Shown: positions 25,668 to 35,935 of the stretch, in pieces
How the letters are laid out: each line of letters begins with the position of its first letter
Position numbering within the stretch: position 1 is the first letter of the stretch
NCBI GenBank assembly: GCA_948470475.1
Contig: OX419337.1
Coordinates: forward strand, 1,893,141-1,957,140
Source: Galaxea fascicularis
Taxonomy: Eukaryota > Cnidaria > Anthozoa > Scleractinia > Euphylliidae
Direction of reading: 5' to 3'
DNA: 64,000 nucleotides
Translations under genes and position numbers: made by a program
Notes under the pieces: model-generated
What the model was told of the DNA's origin: nothing
The model's database searches: none
What the model saw: only the letters and a program-made list of their open reading frames with translations

Positions 25668-28600
25668 CTAACTTTTAAACTTTTCACATTTTTGTGAAGC
25701 AAAGCCTTTCGGTGCACCTCACAATTAACAAAGAGATTTGAGCTGAGAGCCGGAGCACTGTCTCTAATAAAACGCACGGGGCCTATTCGCCTAGTGGCCG
25801 CACCCACCCAACCCCTCCCATTTTTCCCCGGAGGATAGGTACAGCTACACGTAGGGTAGGTCCCCGAGTAAGAGGCGCGAAGACGCCAATCACTTGTTTC
25901 ACAGGTGTCCACGCTTACCATTCAGAAACGTAGTGACGTAAGAGTCCTTCTCAGACCTTTTGTTGCTAAAAATAACCACAAGAGTTGTGCGTGGATCCAC
26001 GCGTGTGAGGAAATAAGTGCTTTGTACGCGCTGTAAAAGTAAAAATGTAATAAATCAATCAATCAAAAAATCAACAAACAAACAAACAAACCAACAAATA
26101 AATAAATAAAATAAAAGTTACAAAAGCCATAACAAAAGTATAGTCGTGAAGTCACGCTTGTCACAAGAAATATGCTGTGAGCGTCATGAAGCTCTGTTAA
26201 TGCTCACGGTAATGGCTGTCAAACTGCCTTCTTTGAGACTCTTTACATCAGAGGAGAAACATCGGCAGGGACGTAACGACGTATATGGGATCACGGATCG
26301 CCGTCCCGGGATCTGGGGTCACAAGTTATGGAATCAGGCCGGGTCAGCAAAGTTTAGTGGGATCAGGGATCAGACGTTTGGGCCAAAATACGGGCAAAAT
26401 CAAACACTTACGTTATCAAAAAAGAAGACAATCTTATCTGGCGAGTTCAGTTCTCGAACTCTGTCAAGGAGGATTGAGACAATGTTTGGCCAATGATCAA
26501 CTGGCCGTTCCTGTGAAGAAAGCAAACACATTTGACACATTTAAAGATGGGGAAAATGCCGATAACATAAGTCAATGTTTTGTTTGATACCATGTGGATC
26601 GCTGACGAGTTTTCGTACTTGGAATTTGTACAGGAGAACATTTTGAGGACAATTAGTATTGATTTCAGTTAAGACTGCAACACAATTCACGCTTTGGCGA
26701 TTTATAATTCACACCATCGACGAGTTTCACAGATAAAGCTCAGTAATGCTTTAATTTGCAGACTAGTTCTTTTCCAAGACGAACACGAGTACACTGGCTC
26801 CGACGAAAGGATTAGTCATAGCCAACTTACCCCTGGGAATGAAAAGATCGCAGGGAAAGCACCCAAACCGGAGGGAGCTTCTTTGATATCCTGGGGTAAG
26901 TGATACCCGTGCCCCTGGTATGGATCCATTTGATGTGTATCTAACAGCATACACACATTGAATGCGTCTGAACGGCGAATGAATGCTCCAATTCTTTTAA
27001 GAAAAGGGAAAGATAAAATAAATCCCTAACACAGGACAAGTCAGGCACAGATCTTCAAGGATCATTACGCCAGAGGAACGGTATCTAGCTATTTTGATTT
27101 GTCGTTGAGTCAGCCACAGAGTTTGAACAGTGTAGAAGACAGTGAAGAGAAAGCAGTTTTTTGATTATCACAATAAAACCCAACAATCACATGAATGTTG
27201 ATCCTCGCAGTTTTGAAGGCAATTTAAGCAATTGCGTAAAGAAGCCTGAAAAAATAATTCAGGACTTCAATGGGGTTATATACAGCATTCACAAAACCCA
27301 ACAAGCAATAACGTTGGAATCAAAACTACCTCTTGACAGACAATGTCAGCCGTCTCAAGTCGTAAAATGTCGTTCCCCCCAGTGCTGAATAGAATCCACA
27401 ATGCCCAATTTAGAACTCCCGCACAAATTTCAAGTTGCATGGTACGTACGACATCGTGCGTATTAGCTAAAAATAAGGGGCGCAGTATTATTTAGTCTAA
27501 ATCTGCTACTAGATGTGATGTGTCCTCTACTCTCTGAGTTTTAGGGAGTTTAAGCAACGACGACGGCAACGGCAACGGCAACGAGAACGCCACAAAACAC
27601 CAGGGCCGTGTTGCTCGAAGCACAGTTAGCGCGAACCATTGGCTAAGTTGTATCAAAACCTATAGGTTGCCATGGTATTTAACCCCCGTTAGAGCTAGCC
27701 ATGCTTCGAACAACTCGGCCCAGGAAAACAATAGGTTTAATGAGAAAAAAGCAATAGCTCTACAAACGCAGTCGACATTTTGGTACATTTCTTTGCCGTC
27801 TTCTGCAAAACAACAACTCCTTCCTAACTTAAACACCGTTCATGGTATTTAGTCCCTGGACAGTTCGCCAGCATTTTTCCAAGTCAAACAATTTCAATAA
27901 TCGCGAAAGAGATACAGAAACGATAATTTTTATTTTTGAAATGACATTTTCGTCGTCGTCGCCGTCGCCGCTGCTAAAACTCCTTATTATTGAAGCAATT
28001 ATCGTACCGTTGCATATTAATTTTATTCTAATTTTCACACTTGTATTTTAAGTAAACAGGACTGGATAACTTCAATAAATAAGTAATAAACTATGGCAGG
28101 GAAATTAACGAAACAAAACGTGTAGAGTGTCAGCAGTCTCCAAATGGATGTACTAGGAACTTTGAGCACGGGTTACAAAAAAACACTCACCTCCCGACAT
28201 AATCAACACTGGCCCGAGCGGTTAATGACTTCATGTCAGCTGACGTGGTCTGTCTACCAAGTATGTGGTAGAAATAGAGAGTGAACTTGAGAAAAAAGGA
28301 AAGGCTTGCTTATTACTGTGCTGCGTGGGAAACAACAAACTGAAATGCGTCATATCACAAATCTCCAGGTTATTCCTCGCCATAACTTCCTTCTTAACCC
28401 TCCACATTCCAAACGTGATCATCATCTATCTTCTCCTTCGCTGGCGAAAACGTTTTAAAGATCTTTAAAGATCTTTAAGGATCTTAGCGAAGACCTTGGC
28501 AAGGATCCTCAAACTTCTTGCCAAGATCTTCGAGGATCCTTCAAAATCCTTGCCAAGATTTAGAGGATCCTCAACTTTGTTGCCAAGGTATATAAGGATC

Positions 28601-31600
28601 TTCGAGTATCCTTTGTAGTTTTTGCCACGATATTTGAGGATCCTTTGCAGATCTTGCCAAGATCTTCTATTGTTCTATTCTAAACCTCCTAAAATCACAA
28701 AAATAGTTGTAATTGAAATTTGAAAACCCTGCTTCAAATTTCTGATGATTAGGATCTTCTTGCCAAGATCTTCGAGGATCCTTCAAAATCCTTGCCAAGA
28801 TTTAGAGGATCCTCAACTTTGTTGCCAAGGTATATAAGGATCTTCGAGTATCCTTTGCAGTTTTTGCCACGATATTTGACGATCCTTAGCAGATCTTGCC
28901 AAGATCTTCTTTTGTTCTATTCTAAACCTCCTAAAATCACAAAGAAAATTGTAATTGAAATTTGAAAACCCGGCTTCAAATTTCTGATGATTAGGAATTT
29001 GTACTTCCCAGAAGAAGCTTGGTGTTAAGAATGTACGTGTTAGGTATTAAGGAAAAAATAACAAAAAAAAGAATAACACTTGTCGTTGTGCCACCCAGCG
29101 ACAAGTTTCGCTAGATATCTGTTCGGTGGAGGGTAGTTCGCCTTAGGTTTTCGGCGTCTATCAAAGAGTGCACTCGGATTTTCGTAACTTGCGATTTTCG
29201 TAAACGTGGCCTAGAATATTCGCGATGGGGAAGTTATAGCCCCTGACGTTTTCGTTAGGACCTTAGTTCCCCAGAAAGTTCGTGGGAGGTTCATTGTAAA
29301 AAGCGCTATAGAAATATTAAATATTATTAAATACTATATTATTATTTCAGCCAACATTTTCTCAAAGGAAGATTTTGTTCCCTTGCATTTTTGGGCAATT
29401 AAAATCTAGCTAGGGAATCCGAGCAGATCACATTCTTCTAGCTAACGAAAACATCACACCATAAAGATACTTAAATATGCCATTCTGCAGCTTTTGATTG
29501 ATTTGGCTTGTATGAGTGCACATGACCTTTGTACACTTTCGTGTCCAAAAATAGAATTTCTCTATTCAGTATTTACGGCCAGTTTATTTAAAACTTTCAG
29601 TTTATTTGTTCCTAGCCACTGTTGCTACATTCTTGGTTGAATGCTTTGTGTTTACAAAGTTTCTTCTATGAAATCTTGCTTGTTCAAGCTTTACGAATTT
29701 AGTGATCAGTCTTTCAATGCGCCTTGGGCGCTAGGGATTCCGTTCTCACTTTCAGAACCTTCGCCTTCACACCAGTTGCTTTCTCAGGAGGAATTCCTAC
29801 TCTGCGTTACTTGTATCGCTTGTATCTTGAGGGGAGCGGGGTGAGGGCAAAAAATTAGCGCGTGACGCGTGAAAGGAACCAAAAGAGATACGTGATTCGT
29901 GAATTTATGAATGAAAATTCCGTTAAAAGTATGCGTGATGCGGAAATTCTGTCCAAATTTGTACGTGAAACGGGATCACGACCCCCCCTTTGCTACCCGT
30001 TATCTCGTTCTGTTTGCAGTATCTAAGCCTTCGGTTTCTAGTAGGCCGTCGGTTGTTATTTGGACTTCTGCCATTTAAGTGCTGAGAAAAGACTGCAGCT
30101 TCGCTTTAGTAAATCTCGTCAGTTGACACTGGGAACTTTATCCTTAACGAATGAACTATTACTAGTTCGTCAAGCATAGAGGCCATGAGTATACAGGAAA
30201 TGATCAACATGGATCACTTGAGTTAACGTTATACAAATTCTCCCAACAAGTAACGTAAGAAATAAGTAAGAACTGTCACGAGAACACACATGTTGATATT
30301 GGGAATTAAAGAGTTACCATCTTGTAGTGTCCTGAGTGCTAGGACTGACTGTCCTCGTTTCACACTTTGGTATAACATAGACATGTGTCTGAAGTGTTAC
30401 TAGTCACTAGCACTAGCACAAAAGCAAATAATCATCTTAAAATACTAAGTTTTCAAAGAATATTTGATCATGCTAGTTTTTTTTGGTTAAGGAGTTAGGG
30501 CACTGCCTGCTTTTTGCACTTGCTAGTGCGCTGTGGTACTCCCAGGCATTTAAGGTTTTCAAGGAAAATGTCTCACATTACAGACATTTTAGTGCAGTTC
30601 GACCCCATTAGGCTGTGTGGCAAAGCAAGTTTTTTTGCTGTAAAAAAAGTGACTGTAGCCAATTTTTTTTTTGGATTTGAGTAACCACTGCTAAGATCTA
30701 CTTTTCCTTCACAGTCAACAGGTCACAGAAAAACACCTTTGCATGAGGAGGCATGGTTAATGCAGTTAGATGATATTATTGAAGATCCCATCTCAATAAC
30801 AAAGCTCAATAAAACTCTCCAAACTGAATAAAAGTGATGCCATGGCAGAAATAGAAAATTACCTTAGAAACCAAAGCATCTTGTAGCTTGCCGAGCCAGT
30901 GGTAAAGGAATGGCGCTTCAAGGTGCTTCTTGGAAGCACCACCAAACAGTGACTTCTTCAGATTAAGCGACCCTGATAGCTGAAACACAGAGGATTGTAA
31001 AATGAAAGGGTGTCCACATAAGGTGACATGCCATAAGTGCACTCAACTCAGAAGGTGTGGGTATGCTTACCAGGCTATCAAACACTGAACCAGTTAAAGA
31101 GAAATATTTAACACTTCTCCTTCAGTGACAACATATGGAAAGGGCAGAGCACAGGGACCCTAGAGCATATTTTGTATTGGGGTTGCTAGTGCGAGCCAAC
31201 GAGCTCCGAAGGCACAAGCTTCTCTAGGGGGGTCTGAGGGCATGCTAACCCAGAAATTTTGAAATTTATGTCTCTGAAATCGCTAGAAATGCCTCTAATT
31301 TTAATATTCACCAAAAATATCGTCTGCACATCGTGGTTGTTTTTCAAAAACCCTTCAGAGCAGTGTGAAAATTTTGTCTCCACCCCACATCTGTCTGCTC
31401 CAGGGACCACGGAGCAGGGGTAGCTGGAGGGCTCTAGCCGCCCTAATAACATTTTCAGAAATATTGTATTTTTTGAAAAAAATAAAAAAACAACGTTGAA
31501 AGTAGCAGCAACTGAAATTCCACAGAATCCTCTTTTTAGAAACATACAATATTTTATGAAAAAAATATCAGGGTGGCTAGAGCCCTCCAGCTGAACACTT

Positions 31601-34600
31601 CTCTAAAGGGTCCTACCTCCCCTACAGAGAGGTCAATGGAAATTCCAGGGGGCAGGGGGGTGGTAACAGCAAAAGTGTAAAGAAAAGTATGGAGCTGAAT
31701 TGGAATTTCTGGAGGGGTGGGGGGTGGGGGTGCAGACGAAAAAACCCTCCATGGTGGGGTTATGATATTTTCTGGCAGAGTTCACTAGGTGGTACATTTT
31801 TACCTCTGCAGGAGGAATAACATGACACCATGAGGACAGTTTAACATGGCTTTCATGAAGATGAAGCAAGGAGGGAAGGAACTTCCACTCAGCCATGTCA
31901 CACTGGGCTTTCAGCAAATTGCTCAGAATGTCCACTTCATAGCTTGAGGCAAAAATGAAAATAGTTTGATAAACTGTTCATTAATATTTCTTATAATTTT
32001 GCAGGTAAAAATTAAATTCAGGTAAAACTATTTTGACCTAGGTTGAAAATCAATTTCTCTTGTTTCCTAACCCCAATTATTCATACTGCAGGAGGTGTGG
32101 TAATTAGGGTTAGGAGACAAAGGAACTATTTAAAGGGTCTATTTAACTTTTACCTACAACAACTGTACATAAACGTTTAGGTCTTTGGTTGTATTTGTTA
32201 CTTCCTGGTGGTGCTGTTTATTACTCTCCACAAGATGGTTTTAACTTTAGATTTCTATGGACAATTCCTGAAGTGAGACCATTCAAATGACAAAGCGGTG
32301 CACTGGTTTTTCCTTCCAACCATTTTTATCAGTTTTCTTCAACTTACAAGAATTTTTCATTCTAGGCACTTATAAGTAAAAGATTATAAAATAAAACAAA
32401 AATATTCATGATGCAACAAGTAAAACTGAACTCAATTACATGCTGTACACACCTGAAACTTGACTTCAGTGAATCCAAAATTGGGTGATGAAAACCTTTG
32501 CTATGTCTGCAAAATAATTCACAAGCAGTATTAAACTCATCAACAATAGATGAGTTTGGGGAATGGTGCCTGAAAGGGAAGGTGGGGCCACAAATCAATC
32601 CCAGCCCAATGCGTAGGGTATCCTTGACAACCCTGTGTGCGGCAACCACCAGGCACCATCACACTGATTTGAAAGAACAGTGGAAACTAAGATACTTACC
32701 TCATACTTACCATGCCAAGGGGGAGGGACAGGTCGGGAGTAAAGTAGGCGAGAACTATCCGGTAGCAAAAACAAAAAGGGCACGAAATGACTTGACATCA
32801 GAAGCCGAGCTGTAAACATGCAAAGGCCCCTGCGCAAGACCCCCCGGCCACCCTGCACCAATCCCCAGAGAGCAACTGCTGTTTTGTGTTTAACTTGGCC
32901 TAAATTACATTTAGCCACATTTCAATCAGTTCTTAAGATAACTACAGCTAGCACACAGATGTGAGATCACCAAAGCATAACATTAAAATAAATTTTAATG
33001 GAGCTTACCTTCTGCAAATCTCATCAATCATATTTGACAGATCGGAACAATTCACATGGGATGATGAACCCATTGCTGCCATAGCCTCATAACTGAAAAC
33101 TTTAGTCAAGGAAATTACCAGTTTAATACCCCAGTATCTAACTTCTCAGTTTGGTAAGCTTCTCCAGAAATAAGTAAAAGATACAAGTCAATTAACTCTT
33201 GTCTAGCTTGGACAAATTGACACAAATGTCTGCACAGCTCAGCCATCAAACTGCCTTCAACTGGGGTCCCTGCAGATGACGCAGTATGTGCTGTTTCCTC
33301 GATTCTCTTCAACTCGGTTATAAGAGTCTTGTAGCTATCTCGCACACTCTGTCAGCATGAAGACATCTGATTAGTTTGAACTTTACGAGGAGCTAAAAAT
33401 AACAGTAGCTTAGTGGTGAAGTACTTGAAATCATTGAACGGACTTAAAGTCTTGGAAAGAGTCCGAGATTCCAAAGAAAGATCGAGTCTTCAACAAAAAT
33501 AAGCACTTCACACAACTATCCACCCCTCAATGCCTGTCCCTCTTGCTTCTCCCATCATTTCTTCTCTTTATCTCACTATGTCTTTCTCCTTCTGCTTTGC
33601 ATCTGGCTGCATACAGTTAAATCTCCCTTTGTGACCACCACAACATATAAAAATTCTCCCAATCAAATCAGTGTAATCAGAACCTCTCGTTAGCAACCAG
33701 CTCATGCAGGCAATTATTGTAACGTAAAGCAAAGAGCCAAAGCATTTGGTAGAACACAACTTTATACTTCAACTGTCCTCCATAGCAGGCGAGCACATGT
33801 CCCCTTTGTCATGCGTACAACACTCTAGATACGCAATGCATATACAATAGCAATGGCCTGAATGCTCATCCAGTCATGGCTTGGCTTTGAAAATAAAGAC
33901 CGATGAAGGGGTTGGTCCACATCAATGGCCTAAGTATAATTTATGTTGTGGTGACCTAAATGTTTTTTTGGAACAAGTTTCATTTTTGTTTTTTTTGTTT
34001 CAGATTATAATGAATTTGACACAGAGGAAAATAAACATTAAACTTGTTCAAAAATTTTTAAAGCAAACATAAATTTAAACTAGAACATATACAACAAGTA
34101 CATAATGATGCTGACTTCCAAAACTTTTCACAAAGCATGAAACATTAGACATACATCTTTTCTGAAGAACTTTTTTGCAATAAATGGTAAAGAGAAGTAA
34201 GTCTTTTCTGCAAGAGCCAAGTGAGATAATGCCAAAAGCAGTAATGACCATGGTGTGCTGGACACTAACAGTAACCGTTTGGCTTCCTTTTCCTTTTCCT
34301 GTGAAGAAATTGCAAGCACTATTAATAATAATATTATTAGCCTTGGGCTTTTCACAAAAGATGCTTACAGTATACATTAATTTCTTGACAGTACTATATC
34401 ATACAACACTTTTGATCTTAAAATCCAAATGCTCCACTCTGGCATATACAGTGTGTATTCTGCCAAAGGTGTCAGAAATGAGGCTGTGCTGCAATCCCAG
34501 GAGGGGTCCTCCAGATTTCAAGTGACAGGGATGATCAAATGGAGGAAAAATCATAACCCAAAAAATCCTCAGGGCTTCTAACAAAACCTAAAATAATCCC

Positions 34601-35285
34601 TGGACTAAAAATTACCCCCCCCGAACAATCCCATGCCGAGTCTTCAAGCCTTAAGTTTTCAGAAAGGATTATACTTTGTTTGCAGAACTATGCAGCCAAG
34701 CACTATAGCCCCAATCTTCAGATTGTTTTTAATATAAAAAATATCCCTACTTAAATCTTTACGGCCACAGAAAAATACTTTGCAAAATAACTTAAACAAA
34801 AAAATCCCAGAATTAAAAATTTTGAATGCAAAAAAATCCTTTAATCATCCCTATCACTTGAAATCTGGAACTTGTCTATCAGTCAGAATCCAGTTTACAA
34901 CACTAGCAGCTGTTTAGTACACTTGCTGTTTGAAAGCACAAATCTGTTTAAAATGTATGCTTCACAATCATCATCTTGGCTTATTAATACACTGTATTCA
35001 TGAAAACATGGGACCAGAGAAAATACAGTGTAGTCTGGACAATGCAGAAGTCCAGATTTCAAGGTCCAGATCGTTGAGACTGGACTGTAGACAACCAAGT
35101 GAAAATAACTCTTGACTACTATGTACAATTGATTGTGTCCTATTCAAAATTATTATAACTAACCACTTGGTCTTTGGCTTTATCAAAAGCAAACTGACTG
35201 AGAGTATGAAAAAATGATTCAAGTAAAGCTTGCTCCCTGGAGATTGGCGGTTGGCTTGGAGATGGGCTGGCACATCTACTTCCTG
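25668..35285 (-). CDS. KICS2: KICSTOR complex subunit 2 (KICS2/C12orf66 orthologue), start exon missing
   Basis: Twelve coding exons on the - strand, in order: 35285-35164, 34298-34155, 33348-33185, 33092-33009, 32506-32453, 31942-31804, 30979-30863, 28285-28191, 26993-26831, 26510-26412, 26030-25919 and 25717-25668 (stop TAG). All have AG/GT borders and matching phases; together they give 446 residues, about the length of human KICS2. Diagnostic segments colinear with the human protein include EQALLESFFHTLSQF, FHHPILDSLKSSF, LLKAQCDMAEWKFLPSL, KKSLFGGASKK, RQTTSADMKSLTA, YQGHGYH, HWPNIVSILLDR and STYFLTRVDPRTTLVVIF. KICS2 joins KPTN, ITFG2 and SZT2 in KICSTOR, which holds GATOR1 on lysosomes so that mTORC1 is shut off on nutrient loss. 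The C-terminus is about seven residues shorter than human after FLN. Introns contain several MITEs and a tandem repeat. The first visible exon begins in phase 1, so at least one 5' exon is missing. Confidence 0.93.
26057..26116. repeat. Low-complexity (AATC)/(AAAC)/(AAAT) microsatellite
   Basis: Runs of AATC, AAAC and AAAT tetranucleotides follow one another just upstream (in - strand terms) of the acceptor of KICS2 exon 11. The - strand reading is T-rich and could contribute to the polypyrimidine tract region. Confidence 0.75.
27543..27986. mobile_element. MITE with AGGGAGTTTAAGCAACGACG ends, in KICS2 intron
   Basis: The left end AGGGAGTTTAAGCAACGACG, followed by repeated GGCAAC units, pairs with the right end (GTCGTCGCCGTCGCCG and GCTAAAACTCCTTA). 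The interior contains a second foldback at 27603-27721. A piece of the same interior (AGTCCCTGGACRGTTCRCCAG and what follows) recurs at 52589-52645, so a relic copy exists there. No coding capacity. Confidence 0.75.
27603..27721. mobile_element. Nested 119-bp foldback
   Basis: GGGCCGTGTTGCTCGAAGCA at the left is mirrored by TGCTTCGAACAACTCGGCCC at the right. It lies wholly inside the MITE at 27543-27986 and belongs by end sequence to the CCGGTTGTTC(G/A)AA group seen at 23200 and 56319. Confidence 0.75.
28514..28996. repeat. Two-copy tandem repeat, 242-bp unit, dense in GATC
   Basis: A 242-bp unit beginning CTTCTTGCCAAGATCTTCGA is repeated directly with only a few substitutions (for example ACAAAAATAG versus ACAAAGAAAA). 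The first half of each unit is itself built of short GATCCTT, AAGATCTT and TTGCCAAG blocks, which extend leftwards to about 28455. It lies in the KICS2 intron just upstream, in gene orientation, of the exon at 28285-28191. No function is evident. Confidence 0.85.
31422..31592. repeat. Inverted repeat in KICS2 intron
   Basis: AGCTGGAGGGCTCTAGCCGC at the left is mirrored by GGTGGCTAGAGCCCTCCAGC at the right, enclosing an A/T-rich loop of about 115 bases. It is probably a small MITE; no target duplication was identified. Confidence 0.7.
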
Positions 35286-35310
35286 CTGAGAAACAGAAAA
35301 TTGTGTTTAA

Positions 35311-35503
35311 CTCTTTCACTCCCTCGATCTCAATATTAATTCTCCTTACTGTCTGCCATAAATTGTTTACAATGTCAGTTCTGAGAATTTGGTATTACAT
35401 CAAATAATTTTCCCCACCCTTTATTTTCATCACCTATCTGCTTGACAATGCAATGATACTACAAAGAGAAATAATTTTTTGGTCACTCCTGGCAGTGAAA
35501 GTG
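35311..35503. mobile_element. TTAA-flanked MITE (CTCTTTCACTCCC ends)
   Basis: Left CTCTTTCACTCCC and right CTCCTGGCAGTGAAAGTG form imperfect terminal inverted repeats, and TTAA lies outside both (35307-35310 and 35504-35507). The TTAA target fits a piggyBac-like mechanism. It sits 21 bases upstream, in - strand terms, of the first recognised KICS2 exon. Confidence 0.65.
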
Positions 35504-35507
35504 TTAA

Positions 35508-35931
35508 AGTGTACCTAACCCCCAAATATTTTTTCCCCTTAAATATATCTTTGTACCTGTTTGAAACACATTGAGCTTTTTAAATTTGTGCCTTTTTAAA
35601 CCAAATCTTGAGTATTTATTTATAGGCTATAAAAGTTATGAGTCATCTGTCCCACGACCGAGCTAGTAAGGGGCATGGGTCTATTCCTTACATGATGTCA
35701 CAAACTGATTTGCATTGCATTAAGTCTTTGTAAAAATGCATACAAAGCAGTTTGTGACGTCATGTAAGGAATAGACCCATGCCCTTTCAAGAGCGGTCGA
35801 TTTTGTAACTTTTACAGCAGGCCTATAAAAAGCCAATATTTGGTTGAAATAGGCGCAAAATGGCGCAACATGTTTCGGACAGGAGCAAAGATTTATTTAA
35901 GCGAAAAAAATATTTTGGGGTTAGGTGCACT
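35508..35931. mobile_element. Full-length foldback with TTAA target duplication (424 bp)
   Basis: The ends AGTGTACCTAACCCC and GGGGTTAGGTGCACT are inverted repeats, and the two halves remain alignable in reverse complement almost to the centre, including GGGCATGGGTCTATTCCTTA on one side and its mirror on the other. TTAA at 35504-35507 and 35932-35935 is the target duplication. The left TTAA is shared with the preceding element. No coding capacity; piggyBac-like by target site. Confidence 0.85.
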
Positions 35932-35935
35932 TTAA

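Noticed and set aside
25649..25921. 90-codon - strand ORF
   Set aside because: Overlaps the last KICS2 exons in other frames and includes intron sequence; a shadow.
26831..26890. Shorter version of a KICS2 exon starting at an AG at 26891
   Set aside because: The frame continues upstream to 26993 with clear KICS2 similarity (FIRRSDAFNV, YQGHGYH), so the longer exon is right.
30806..30862. Extension of the KICS2 exon past 30863 (VIFYFCHG resembles the human FSFYFHEA)
   Set aside because: It runs into a stop, while the exon at 28285-28191 begins FTLYFYHILGRQTTS, a better match in the right phase, and GTAATT at 30862 is a usable donor.
33115..33184. Extension of the KICS2 exon to the stop at 33115
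   Set aside because: Splicing at GTATCT (33184) joins the next exon as DFYEAMA, matching the family, whereas the extension does not.
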